Shown one piece after another: positions 8,704-16,659 of a stretch of DNA of 64,000 nucleotides (positions within the stretch are counted from its first letter, which is position 1; each line of letters opens with the position of its first letter). This stretch comes from Achromobacter sp. ASV32 (GTDB lineage: Bacteria; Pseudomonadota; Gammaproteobacteria; Burkholderiales; Burkholderiaceae_B). A program made the translations under genes and the position numbers. Below the pieces are notes generated by a model, which was given only the letters and a program-made list of their open reading frames with translations, ran no database searches and was not told the origin of the DNA. The stretch lies in assembly GCF_016428805.1 (NCBI RefSeq), contig NZ_JAELTJ010000012.1:1-64000 (forward strand), written 5' to 3'.

Positions 8704-9510
8704 ATGCGTGAAAAAATTGTCTTCATCGGCGGCGGCAATATGGCCAGCGCCATCCTCGACGGGTTGCTCGGCCAGGGCCGCAAACTGGCGGATTTCCTGG
8801 TGGTGGAACCCTTTGAACCCACGCGCGCCGGCTTGCTGGCGCGCGGCCTGACGTGCCGCGAAAGCGTCGGCGCCGAGATCGCCGACGCGGCGCTGTGCGT
8901 GCTGGCGACCAAGCCTCAAGTGCTGCGCGACGCCTGCGTGCAGGTCCGGGCGCATCTGCCGGCGCAGGCCACGGTGGTCAGCATCGCGGCGGGCGTCAAT
9001 CTCGCGTCGCTATCGCAATGGCTGGGCGGGCACGCGCGCATCGTGCGGGCCATGCCCAACACGCCGGCCAAGGTCGGGCTGGGCATGACGGGGCTGTACG
9101 CCACCACGGCTTGCGGCGCGGCGCAGCGCGATCAGGTGGATGACCTGTTCGCCGCCGTGGGCGAGCGCATCTGGGTCGACACCGAAGCCATGATCGACGC
9201 GGTTACCGCCGTGACCGGCAGTGGCCCCGGCTACGTGTTCTATTTCATGGCGGCACTGGAAAAAGCGGCGCGGGAGTTGGGTTTCGATGCGGTCGATGCG
9301 CGCCGCCTGTCGGTGGCGGCGTTTCGCGGCGCCGCCGAGCTGGCGGCCGGCGACGACGCGGCATTGGCCGAGCTGCAAGATCGCGTGACCTCCAAGGGCG
9401 GCACCACCTATGCCGCGTTGACGCACCTGCGCGAGGCCGGCGTGGCCGCCGCCATTACCGAAGCGGCGCTGGCCGCCGAGCAACGCGCCCGCGAATTGTC
9501 GGCGGGCTGA
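8704..9510 (+). CDS. proC: Pyrroline-5-carboxylate reductase
   Basis: The 268-residue protein has the Rossmann signature FIGGGNMASAILDGL at its N-terminus, the MPNTPAKVGLGMTGLY segment and the conserved C-terminal block AVTGSGPGYVFYFMAALEKAA with RVTSKGGTTYAAL, all typical of ProC. It reduces pyrroline-5-carboxylate to proline with NAD(P)H. A GGAAGGAG ribosome site lies in the 18-base gap after the FMN oxidase, so the two are probably cotranscribed. Its link to that gene may hint at imine chemistry in the locus, or be simple housekeeping clustering. Confidence 0.95.
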   Translation: MREKIVFIGGGNMASAILDGLLGQGRKLADFLVVEPFEPTRAGLLARGLTCRESVGAEIADAALCVLATKPQVLRDACVQVRAHLPAQATVVSIAAGVNLASLSQWLGGHARIVRAMPNTPAKVGLGMTGLYATTACGAAQRDQVDDLFAAVGERIWVDTEAMIDAVTAVTGSGPGYVFYFMAALEKAARELGFDAVDARRLSVAAFRGAAELAAGDDAALAELQDRVTSKGGTTYAALTHLREAGVAAAITEAALAAEQRARELSAG

Positions 9511-9511
9511 C

Positions 9512-10948
9512 TCAGCGGCGCCGGCCCAGCCAGGCCAGCAACAGTACCGACACCGCGATGGCGGCGACGTTGAATTGCATGGCGCTGGCGAACGCGCGCG
9601 CATAACGTTCGCCGGCCGCGGCGTTGGCGTGCGCGTCGAGCGCGCCACTGAACAGCATGCCGGCAGCGGACACCCCCAGCGCCGCGCCCACCTGCTGCAA
9701 CGTCGCGACCACCCCGGCGGCCATGCCCGCGTGGCGGTCCTGCACCAGCCCCAGCGCCAGGTTGACCAGCGGCGTATTGACTGCGCCTTGCGCCGCGCCC
9801 AGCCACACCAGGGCGGGCACCAGCGACCAGGGGGCGAGCGCAGCGCCGGCCGCGTCCACCTGCCACATCAAGGCGGCCGTGGCGCCGCCATACAACAATG
9901 CGGCCAGCGTGATGGCGGGCGTGCCGAAGCGCGCCACCAGCCGCGGCGCCGCCATCGAGCCGGCCACGAAGCCGACGCTGGCGGGCGCGAATATCGCGCC
10001 GGCCGTCAGCGCGTCCACGCCCAGGCCGGTCTGCAGCAGCAGGGCGTAGCACAGGAACATGGCGCTGGCGGTGGAGAACACCAGCGTCACCAGCAGGCAG
10101 CCCGCCGCAAAGCGTGGTTGCGCCAGCAAAGCCATGTCCACCAGCGGGGTGCGGCCCGCTGCGGCCGCGCGCCGTTGCAACCGCGCGAACCACGCCAGCA
10201 GGGCCAGCGATGCAACGCCCGCCGCCCATGTCCAGGCGGGCCAGTGGCGCGCCGGGCCTTCGATCAACGCCAATAGCAGCAGGCCCAGGCCCAGTCCGAC
10301 CAGGGCCGAGCCAGGCCAGTCCATGGCGGCGCCCGAGGCGTCGCGGGACTCGGGAATGTGGCGCGCCAGCCGCCAGGCGATCAGCCCCAGCGGGACGTTG
10401 ACCAGAAAGATGGTGCGCCAGGCCAGCCCGAACAGATCGGCATGCACGATCCATCCGCCCAGCACCTGGCCGGCAATGGCCGCCAGGCCCAGTGTCATGC
10501 CGAGCAGGCCAAAGGCGCGGCGGCGCGCGTGGCCGTCGTAGCTGACGCGGATCAGCGCATAGACCTGCGGAAACAGCATGGCGGCGGCCGCGCCTTGCAG
10601 CACCCGCGCCGCGATCAACGCGTTGGCGCTTGGGGCCAGCCCGCACAGCGCAGAAGTCAGCGCGAAACCCGCCATGCCCAGCATGAACAGGCGCCGCCGG
10701 CCATGCCGGTCGCCCAGCCGGCTGCCCGCGATCAGCAGCACGCCGTAAGCCAGTTCATAGGCCACGATGATGAAGTTGATCTGCGCGAAGCTGGCGTTCA
10801 AGGTGGCCTGCATGCTGGGAATGGCGACGTTGACCACGAACAGGTCGAAGATCGTGATGAAGCCGCCGGACAGCAGTACGGCCAGGCCCAGGCGGCCGGG
10901 GGCTGGCGCGTGGCCGGGGCAGGGTGAGGACAGGGCAGTGGAAGACAT
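9512..10948 (-). CDS. MFS transporter, DHA2/EmrB-QacA type
   Basis: The 478-residue protein shows the 14-helix drug:H+ antiporter pattern: an early IFDLFVVNVAIPSMQ segment (DHA2 motif D1), GSRLGDRHGRRRLFMLGM (motif A) and ARVLQGAAAAMLFPQVYALI. It probably exports toxic compounds across the inner membrane. It converges on proC with one base between stop codons and diverges from a MmyB-type regulator, the usual arrangement for an exporter controlled by its neighbour. Confidence 0.92.
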   Translation of the reverse strand: MSSTALSSPCPGHAPAPGRLGLAVLLSGGFITIFDLFVVNVAIPSMQATLNASFAQINFIIVAYELAYGVLLIAGSRLGDRHGRRRLFMLGMAGFALTSALCGLAPSANALIAARVLQGAAAAMLFPQVYALIRVSYDGHARRRAFGLLGMTLGLAAIAGQVLGGWIVHADLFGLAWRTIFLVNVPLGLIAWRLARHIPESRDASGAAMDWPGSALVGLGLGLLLLALIEGPARHWPAWTWAAGVASLALLAWFARLQRRAAAAGRTPLVDMALLAQPRFAAGCLLVTLVFSTASAMFLCYALLLQTGLGVDALTAGAIFAPASVGFVAGSMAAPRLVARFGTPAITLAALLYGGATAALMWQVDAAGAALAPWSLVPALVWLGAAQGAVNTPLVNLALGLVQDRHAGMAAGVVATLQQVGAALGVSAAGMLFSGALDAHANAAAGERYARAFASAMQFNVAAIAVSVLLLAWLGRRR

Positions 10949-11020
10949 GAACAGGCCAGGGGAAAGACGATTGGCGCTATTCTGGGCAGTCTCCCAGCCT
11001 TATACAATTTAGCTGTTTAT

Positions 11021-11041
11021 GCTATTACTGAAGGCAATAGC
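11021..11041. promoter_or_regulatory. Possible operator between exporter and MmyB-type regulator
   Basis: An inverted repeat GCTATT...AATAGC with a 9-base centre sits immediately before the regulator ATG at 11044, in a 95-base divergent gap that also contains an AT-rich segment (TATACAATTTAGCTG). Its place suggests autoregulation and control of the exporter. The repeat is short and could be chance. Confidence 0.3.
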
Positions 11042-11043
11042 CG

Positions 11044-12000
11044 ATGCCCCGTTCCCGCAAGCCTGAAGCCGCGCTTGAGGTCGCGCCCGATGCCACCAGG
11101 GAGTCCGCAGCGATCGCCCTGCCCCCCGCGGCCGACGCCGCCCCCGCGCAGCGGCTGGACCGCACCCGTAGCGATCTGGCCGAGTTCCTGCGCTTGCGCC
11201 GCGAACGCCTGAGTCCCGCCGCGCTCGGTCTGCCTGCGGGCGGGCGGCGTCGCACCCCGGGCCTGCGGCGCGAGGAAGTGGCGGCGTTGGCCGGCGTGGG
11301 CCTGGCCTGGTACACGTGGTTCGAGCAAGGCCGCAACATCAGCGTGTCGGCCACCTTTCTGGAAAATCTGGCGCGCGTGCTGAAGCTGGACGCGGCCGAG
11401 CGGCGCCATCTGTATCTGCTGGCCCACCAACGCCCGCCGGCCGAGCCGGGGCGCACCTGGTGCACCGTGCCGCCGCAGGTGCGCCGATTGATGGACGACC
11501 TGCCTGCGCGCCCCGCCTACATCCTGAACCTGCGCTGGGATGTTGTGGTGTGGAACGCCGCGGCCGGGCGCGTGTTCGGCTTCGGCGCGCAGGCGCCGGG
11601 GCGGCGCAACCTGTTGTGGATGCTGTTCACGGACCCGGCCATGCGCCAGCTGTTCGTGGACTGGCACGCGCAGGCGCCCGCCATGCTGTCCACCTTCCGC
11701 CGCGATTTCGCCTCGGCTGCGGGCGTGCCCGACATCGCCGAGCTGGTCGATGAACTGGAACGGGTGTCGCCCGACTTCAAGTCGTGGTGGCGCGAGCATG
11801 ACGTGCATGGCAACTGCATGGGCGTGCGCAGCCTGCATATCGATTCGCTGGGCGACGTGGCGTTCGAGCATTCGACCTTGTCGGTCGATGAAAGCCGGCA
11901 CCTGCGTCTGGTGGTGTATGCGCCTGCGCCAGAGGAGCCGCGGGCGCGCGCCTTTGCGCAATGGCTGGCGCGCAAGCCGGCGCGTGGCCCCAGAGAATAA
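11044..12000 (+). CDS. Helix-turn-helix transcriptional regulator, MmyB-like
   Basis: The 318-residue protein has an unusually long basic N-terminus (about 40 residues), an XRE-type HTH (about 40-110: LAEFLRLRRERLSPAALGL, RRTPGLRREEVAALAGV, WYTWFEQGRNISVS) and a C-terminal MmyB ligand-binding domain (VRRLMDDLPARPAYILN, later VDELERVSPDFKSWW). MmyB-type proteins in Streptomyces and proteobacteria regulate adjacent transporters or oxidoreductases; here the divergent DHA2 exporter is the evident target. Ligand unknown. Confidence 0.9.
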   Translation: MPRSRKPEAALEVAPDATRESAAIALPPAADAAPAQRLDRTRSDLAEFLRLRRERLSPAALGLPAGGRRRTPGLRREEVAALAGVGLAWYTWFEQGRNISVSATFLENLARVLKLDAAERRHLYLLAHQRPPAEPGRTWCTVPPQVRRLMDDLPARPAYILNLRWDVVVWNAAAGRVFGFGAQAPGRRNLLWMLFTDPAMRQLFVDWHAQAPAMLSTFRRDFASAAGVPDIAELVDELERVSPDFKSWWREHDVHGNCMGVRSLHIDSLGDVAFEHSTLSVDESRHLRLVVYAPAPEEPRARAFAQWLARKPARGPRE

Positions 12001-12051
12001 GCGCCGCGTGGGTCTACGGCGGGGCGGCGGCGCGCTCCTATAGTCGCCGCC

Positions 12052-12951
12052 ATGGCTACCGAAACCCTCTCGCGCCGCAAGGCCCTGTCGCTGCTCGTCG
12101 TGGTTGTGCTCGCCTGGGGCTTCACCTGGGTCGTCAGCAAGCTGCTCCTGCAATTCATGACACCGATCTGGGCGGTGGCGGCGCGCAGCCTGGCCGGCAC
12201 CGCCGCCTTGCTCGTATTGGGCCTGCTGCTGCGGCGGGTTGCCTGGCCGGTCAAGGCCGACATCCCCGTGATCCTCAGCGTCGGCCTGCTGCACATGGGC
12301 GCGTTCGCCGCCCTGGTCAGCCTGGGGCTGCAGTACGTGCCGGCGGGGCGTTCGGTGGTGCTGGCCTACACCACGCCGCTATGGGTCATTCCCGCGGCCC
12401 GCATTTTCCTGGGCGAACCCATCGGTCGCGGCCGCCAGGCCGGCCTGGCGCTGGGCCTGCTGGGGCTGGGGGTCATCTTCAATCCGCTGGCGTTCGACTG
12501 GCGCAACACCGAAGCCGTTTTCGGCAATGGCCTGGTGCTGCTGGCCGCGCTGTGCTGGGCCGCCAATATCGTCTACGTGCGGGCCCATCATTGGGTTACG
12601 CCGCCGTTTGAACTGGCGTTCTGGCAGGCGTTGCTGGCCTCGGTGGTGCTGGCGGCGGTGGCCTGGGCGGCCGAGGGCGCGCCGCGCGTGGTGTGGTATG
12701 CGGACCTGGCCTGGCTGCTGGGGTATGGGGGCGTGTTCGGGATCGCGGTGGCGTACTGGGCAGCGGTAAATGTGAACCGCTCCCTGCCCGCGGGCGTGAC
12801 GTCCCTTGGCCTGCTGGGGGTGCCGGTCGTCGGCCTGCTGTGCGCGGCAGTGGTACTGCACGAGCCGCTGAGCACGCCCTTGGTGGCGGGGATGCTGCTG
12901 ATCGTCGCCGGCATCGCGGCCGGCGTGCTGGACAAGGGGCGCACGCCATGA
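12052..12951 (+). CDS. DMT family transporter (EamA domains)
   Basis: The 299-residue protein has ten predicted hydrophobic segments arranged as two EamA repeats, with the typical VLAWGFTWVVSKLLLQ start, GLQYVPAGRSVVLAYTTPLW in the first half and the second-half NRSLPAGVTSLGLLGVPVVG. These drug/metabolite transporters export amino acids or other metabolites across the inner membrane; the substrate cannot be predicted. It lies 51 bases after the MmyB-type regulator on the same strand and could be read through from it. Confidence 0.92.
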   Translation: MATETLSRRKALSLLVVVVLAWGFTWVVSKLLLQFMTPIWAVAARSLAGTAALLVLGLLLRRVAWPVKADIPVILSVGLLHMGAFAALVSLGLQYVPAGRSVVLAYTTPLWVIPAARIFLGEPIGRGRQAGLALGLLGLGVIFNPLAFDWRNTEAVFGNGLVLLAALCWAANIVYVRAHHWVTPPFELAFWQALLASVVLAAVAWAAEGAPRVVWYADLAWLLGYGGVFGIAVAYWAAVNVNRSLPAGVTSLGLLGVPVVGLLCAAVVLHEPLSTPLVAGMLLIVAGIAAGVLDKGRTP

Positions 12952-12993
12952 CGCGGTGAAAAAGCCGCTTGACGGCGGGAAGCAGGGCTGTGT

Positions 12994-13028
12994 ATCGTAA
13001 GATATATATCTTAAGATGTATCGTAAGT
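12994..13028. promoter_or_regulatory. yqjI operator: Triple PadR/YqjI-type operator
   Basis: Three units related to TATCTTAAGATA occur with a 12-13 base period: TATCGTAAGA at 12994, TATCTTAAGA at 13007 (containing the perfect palindrome ATCTTAAGAT, 13008-13017) and TATCGTAAGT at 13019. They end about 30 bases before the ATG of the His-rich PadR gene. The E. coli nickel-responsive repressor YqjI is known to bind an ATCTTAAGAT-like palindrome at yqjH/yqjI, so this is very probably the autoregulatory operator. Confidence 0.8.
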
Positions 13029-13058
13029 CATACTCCCGATACCCTGCGAGGCACCCCC

Positions 13059-13853
13059 ATGCGCTATTTCCACTTTCTGACTGCGTTTGTCCGCGGCTCG
13101 CGCCATGGCATTCGCGAAGGCCACGGCGGCCGCCATGGTCATTGCGGCCATGCCGATCATCCCGGCCGCGCCGGCCACGGCCACGGCGACGAGCCCCAAG
13201 GCCATTTCTGCGAAGGCGGCCGTGGCCGTCATCGCCGCCATGCCGGCGGCGGTGGCGGCTGGTTCGGCGGCCCCTGGGGCGGTCGTGGCGGCGATGCCGA
13301 CGACAGCTTCGGCGGCGACGGTCGCGGCTGGGGCCGCAGCCGCAAAGTCACCGCCGACGACCTGCAACTGATGCTGCTCGGCCTGCTGGAGCAGAACCCC
13401 AGCCATGGCTACGAACTCATCAAGGCGCTGGGCACCCTGTCCAACGGCTTCTACACGCCCAGCCCGGGCATGGTCTACCCCGCGCTGACCTACCTGGAAG
13501 AACTGGGCTACGCCACCGTCGAACAGGAAGGCACCAAGAAGCGCTACCACCTGGCCGAGCCGGGCCGCGCCCACCTGGAAGCGAACCGCGAACGCCTGTC
13601 GCTGATGTTCAACAAGCTCAAGCACGTGGCGCGCAAGATGGACTGGATGCGCCAGGCCTGGAGCGGCGAGCCTCGTTCCGCCCCCGCCGATGACGACGCG
13701 GCCGCCGGCTGGATCGACGAATTCGTTCATGCCCGCCAGGCGATCCGCCACGCGCTGCTGGAACGCACCGAGGCGTCGCCCGCCGAACAGCGCCGCATCG
13801 CCGCCATCCTGCGCCGCGCCACCGAGGAAATCACCGGCAAAAGCTGTGCCTGA
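13059..13853 (+). CDS. yqjI: PadR family metal-responsive repressor, YqjI-like
   Basis: The 264-residue protein has a His/Gly-rich N-terminal tail (about residues 15-75, with runs such as GHGGRHGHCGHADH) followed by a PadR winged helix (about 98-175: LQLMLLGLLEQNPSHGYEL, FYTPSPGMVYPALTYLEELGY) and a coiled C-terminus. E. coli YqjI has the same layout: its His-rich tail binds nickel and relieves repression of yqjH. I chose the ATG at 13059 because the earlier in-frame ATG at 12969 lies upstream of the operator. The ferric-siderophore reductase gene follows after 25 bases, as a two-gene operon (in E. coli the two are divergent). Confidence 0.9.
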   Translation: MRYFHFLTAFVRGSRHGIREGHGGRHGHCGHADHPGRAGHGHGDEPQGHFCEGGRGRHRRHAGGGGGWFGGPWGGRGGDADDSFGGDGRGWGRSRKVTADDLQLMLLGLLEQNPSHGYELIKALGTLSNGFYTPSPGMVYPALTYLEELGYATVEQEGTKKRYHLAEPGRAHLEANRERLSLMFNKLKHVARKMDWMRQAWSGEPRSAPADDDAAAGWIDEFVHARQAIRHALLERTEASPAEQRRIAAILRRATEEITGKSCA

Positions 13854-13878
13854 TTCCGTTCATTCCCTTGGAGTACCC

Positions 13879-14694
13879 ATGACCCGTAGCGACCTGAATG
13901 TCGAACGTGTGCGCCATCCCCTGAAGATGCGCACCTTGACCGTGGCGCGCGTCGAGCGCATCGCGGGCCTGCTGGCCCGCGTGACCTTCACCGGTGAAGA
14001 CCTGCAGGACTTCGTGTCCGCCTCGTTCGACGACCACGTGAAATTGTTTTTCCCCGCCGATCCGTCCCAGCCGGTGGCGCTGCCCGAAGTGGGCCCGGAC
14101 GGCATCAAGTTCCCCGAAGGCGTGCCACGTCCGGCCGCGCGCGACTACACGCCGCGCCGCTTTGACGCCGCGCGGCAGGAGTTGGACATCGACTTCGTGC
14201 TGCACGGCGACGGCCCCGCGTCCACCTGGGCCGAGCAGGCCGAGGCCGGCCAGCGCCTGGGCATTGGCGGCCCGCGCGGCTCGTTCGTGGTGCCCACCGG
14301 CTTTGATTGGCACGTACTGATCGGCGACGAGACCGCGCTGCCGGCAATCTCCCGCCGCCTGGAAGAGCTGCCCGCGACCGCGCAGGCGCTGGTGGTGATC
14401 GAAGTGCCTGGCCCCGACAACGAAATGCCGCTGGCCACGCGCGCCCAGGCCCATGTGCGCTGGCTGCATCGCAATGGCACCGCGCCGGGCTACAGCACGC
14501 TGCTGCTGCAAGCCGCGCGCGAGCTGACGCTGCCGCCGGGCGAGGGCTATGCCTGGGTCGCGGCCGAGTCTGCGGCGGCCAAGGCGGTGCGCGAGATCAT
14601 GGTGGCGCAGCACGGCATCGACAAGCACCGCATCCGCGCGGCCAGCTACTGGAAGCGTGGCGCGGTGGCGGTGCACGAGTCGCACGAAGACTGA
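13879..14694 (+). CDS. yqjH: Siderophore-interacting protein / ferric-siderophore reductase, YqjH-like
   Basis: The 271-residue flavoprotein has an N-terminal FAD-binding barrel with ARDYTPRRFD (residues 87-96, the flavin R-x-Y-T motif), a central GPRGSFVVP loop and the C-terminal SIP domain with AWVAAESAAAKAVREIMV and the terminal YWKRGAVAVHE. Such enzymes reduce Fe3+ bound to siderophores in the cytoplasm with NAD(P)H and so release iron. The start at 13879 has a CTTGGAG site upstream; an upstream in-frame ATG would overlap the PadR gene by 164 bases. Regulation by the linked nickel/iron-sensing repressor is inferred. Confidence 0.92.
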   Translation: MTRSDLNVERVRHPLKMRTLTVARVERIAGLLARVTFTGEDLQDFVSASFDDHVKLFFPADPSQPVALPEVGPDGIKFPEGVPRPAARDYTPRRFDAARQELDIDFVLHGDGPASTWAEQAEAGQRLGIGGPRGSFVVPTGFDWHVLIGDETALPAISRRLEELPATAQALVVIEVPGPDNEMPLATRAQAHVRWLHRNGTAPGYSTLLLQAARELTLPPGEGYAWVAAESAAAKAVREIMVAQHGIDKHRIRAASYWKRGAVAVHESHED

Positions 14695-14703
14695 GGCCTT
14701 GCG

Positions 14704-14736
14704 GCGCATGCCCCGGCGCCCCTGCGCCGGCATGCG
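14704..14736. terminator. Possible bidirectional terminator hairpin
   Basis: GC-rich arms (GCGCATGCC with GGCATGCGC, with further GGCGC/GCGCC pairing inside) lie between the convergent reductase and LysR genes. There is no U-tract, so intrinsic termination is uncertain. Confidence 0.35.
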
Positions 14737-14757
14737 CGCCGGGCAGGTTGACCGCGC

Positions 14758-15636
14758 TTACCCCTGCGCCAGCGCCAGCAGATTGGCGACCCGGCCGCCG
14801 GGCGCATCCTGGCGCGCCGCCAGCCCCAGTACCGCGCGCGGCCAATCCAGCGCGAACGGCCGGTAGACCACCCCGTCCGGCCGCAGGTGGCGCAGCGACG
14901 CGGGCACGATGGCCACGCCCATGCCCGCGGCCACCAGGTTCACCGCCGACGACAGCTGCGGCGCGCGCTGGCCGGGCAGCGGGTTCAGGCCATGCTGGCG
15001 GCACGCCGCCATGATGTCGGCGCTGAGGCCATACCCGGATTTGCGCGAATACTGGATGAAGCGTTCCTGCGCCAGGTCGGCGGGCGCCAGCCGCTTGCGC
15101 CGCGCCAGCGCGTGGCCCAGCGGCAGCGCCACCACCAGCGGCTCTTCGGTCAGCTGCATGAAGCGCAGCCCGCCATCGATCGCGAAGGGCGGGCGCACGA
15201 AGGCCGCATCGATCGCGCCGTCGCGCAATTGCGCCACCAGCGTCTCGCTGTCGTCCTGTGACAAGGTCATTTCCACGTCGGGATACTGCTGCCGGTACAG
15301 GCGGATCAATTCCGTCACGACCGGATGGAACGATGCCGACTCGGTAAAGCCCAGCGCCAGTTCGCCGACTTCGCCGCGGGCGGCGCGCTGCGCGGTCTGC
15401 ACGGCGGCCTGGGCGCGCTGCAGGATGTCTTCCGCACACACCAGGAACGCGCGGCCGGCGTCGTTCAGGCTGACGCCGCGCCCGCGGCGGTCGAACAGCG
15501 GCGTGCCCACTTCTTCTTCCAGTTGCCGGATCTGCTGCGACAGCGGCGGCTGGGCCATGCCCAGCTGTTCGGCCGCGCGGGTGAAGTGCTGGGCCGCCGC
15601 CGTGGCCACGAAATAGCGCAGATGGCGCAGTTCCAT
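14758..15636 (-). CDS. LysR family transcriptional regulator
   Basis: The 292-residue protein starts MELRHLRYFVATAAAQHFTR with the standard N-terminal winged HTH (AAEQLGMAQPPLSQQIRQLE) and a periplasmic-binding-like effector domain (about 90-292). The ATG at 15636 is preferred over one 48 bases upstream, because LysR proteins nearly always begin two to four residues before ELRHLRYF. It diverges from the PEP-mutase family gene at 15741 across a 104-base AT-rich gap and probably regulates it. Confidence 0.93.
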   Translation of the reverse strand: MELRHLRYFVATAAAQHFTRAAEQLGMAQPPLSQQIRQLEEEVGTPLFDRRGRGVSLNDAGRAFLVCAEDILQRAQAAVQTAQRAARGEVGELALGFTESASFHPVVTELIRLYRQQYPDVEMTLSQDDSETLVAQLRDGAIDAAFVRPPFAIDGGLRFMQLTEEPLVVALPLGHALARRKRLAPADLAQERFIQYSRKSGYGLSADIMAACRQHGLNPLPGQRAPQLSSAVNLVAAGMGVAIVPASLRHLRPDGVVYRPFALDWPRAVLGLAARQDAPGGRVANLLALAQG

Positions 15637-15740
15637 ATTGATACCTATAAAGTACTGATTATAAATTTTCCATATATTGGACATTCTATTGCAGCGGGAT
15701 GATCATGCGGGCATCGATCTCTCGTTTTCAAGGAATGCGC

Positions 15741-16601
15741 ATGGCACCCTCTCTGACTCCCGGCGCGCGCTTGCGCCAGCATCTGGCCCAGGACATCGTG
15801 GTGGCGCCCGGTGCCTACGACGGCATGTCGGCCCGCCTGGTGGCGGCCGCGGGCTTTGACGCGGTGTACGCCAGCGGCGGCGCCATCGCTCGCGCGGCGG
15901 GCTATCCCGATATCGGCCTGCTCAGCTTCACCGAGGTGATGGACCGCGTGGAAAAGATCGTCGACGCCAGCGGCCTGCCGGTGGTCGCCGATGCCGACAC
16001 GGGTTTCGGCGGCTCGGCCAACGTCGAACGCACCGTGCGCATCATGGAACGGGCGGGCGTGGCCGCCTTTCATATCGAAGACCAGTCCTTTCCCAAGCGC
16101 TGCGGCCATCTGGACGACAAGAGCCTGGTGGACGCCGAGGAAATGTGCCGCAAGGTGCACATCGCGCGCCAGACCCTGGCCGATGCCGACACGCTGGTCA
16201 TCGCGCGTACCGACGCCATCGCGGTGGAAGGCTTTGACGCGGCCATCAACCGCGCCGAACAGTATGTGAAGGCCGGCGCCGACATGGTGTTCGTCGAGGC
16301 GCCGGAAACGCTGGCACAGATCCGCGCCATCGCGGACCGCCTGCCTGGCTTGAAGCTCATCAACATGTTCTACGGCGGCAAGACGCCGCTGGTGCCGCTG
16401 CCCGACCTGGCGGCCATGGGCTACCGACTGGCGATCATTCCGTCGGACCTGCAGCGCGCGGCCATCCACGCCATGCAGGCGACGCTGGCCGCCATCCGCG
16501 AAACCGGCGACAGCAGCGCGCTGGCCGACCGCCTGACCAGCTTCAAGGAACGCGAAGAGATCGTGCAGACGCGCCGCTACCTGGCGCTGGACACGCAGTG
16601 A
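15741..16601 (+). CDS. Isocitrate lyase/PEP mutase family protein (oxaloacetate decarboxylase-like)
   Basis: The 286-residue protein has the family's APGAYDGMSARL, VYASGGAIA, PVVADADTGFGG metal-site motif (ADADTGFG), FHIEDQ and VIARTDAIAVEGFDAA blocks. The loop sequence FPKRCGH has the KRCGH signature found in isocitrate lyases, 2-methylisocitrate lyases and related C-C lyases. Members cleave or decarboxylate 2-keto or 2-hydroxy dicarboxylates with Mg2+; 2,3-dimethylmalate lyase and oxaloacetate decarboxylase are options. An AAGGA ribosome site precedes the chosen ATG (MAPSLTPG). Control by the divergent LysR is likely. Confidence 0.88.
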   Translation: MAPSLTPGARLRQHLAQDIVVAPGAYDGMSARLVAAAGFDAVYASGGAIARAAGYPDIGLLSFTEVMDRVEKIVDASGLPVVADADTGFGGSANVERTVRIMERAGVAAFHIEDQSFPKRCGHLDDKSLVDAEEMCRKVHIARQTLADADTLVIARTDAIAVEGFDAAINRAEQYVKAGADMVFVEAPETLAQIRAIADRLPGLKLINMFYGGKTPLVPLPDLAAMGYRLAIIPSDLQRAAIHAMQATLAAIRETGDSSALADRLTSFKEREEIVQTRRYLALDTQ

Positions 16602-16659
16602 TCGCGGCGTGCCACGCCCGCGCGGCAGGCGCGGCCGTGGCGGCATGCGGCTGCCGGCG

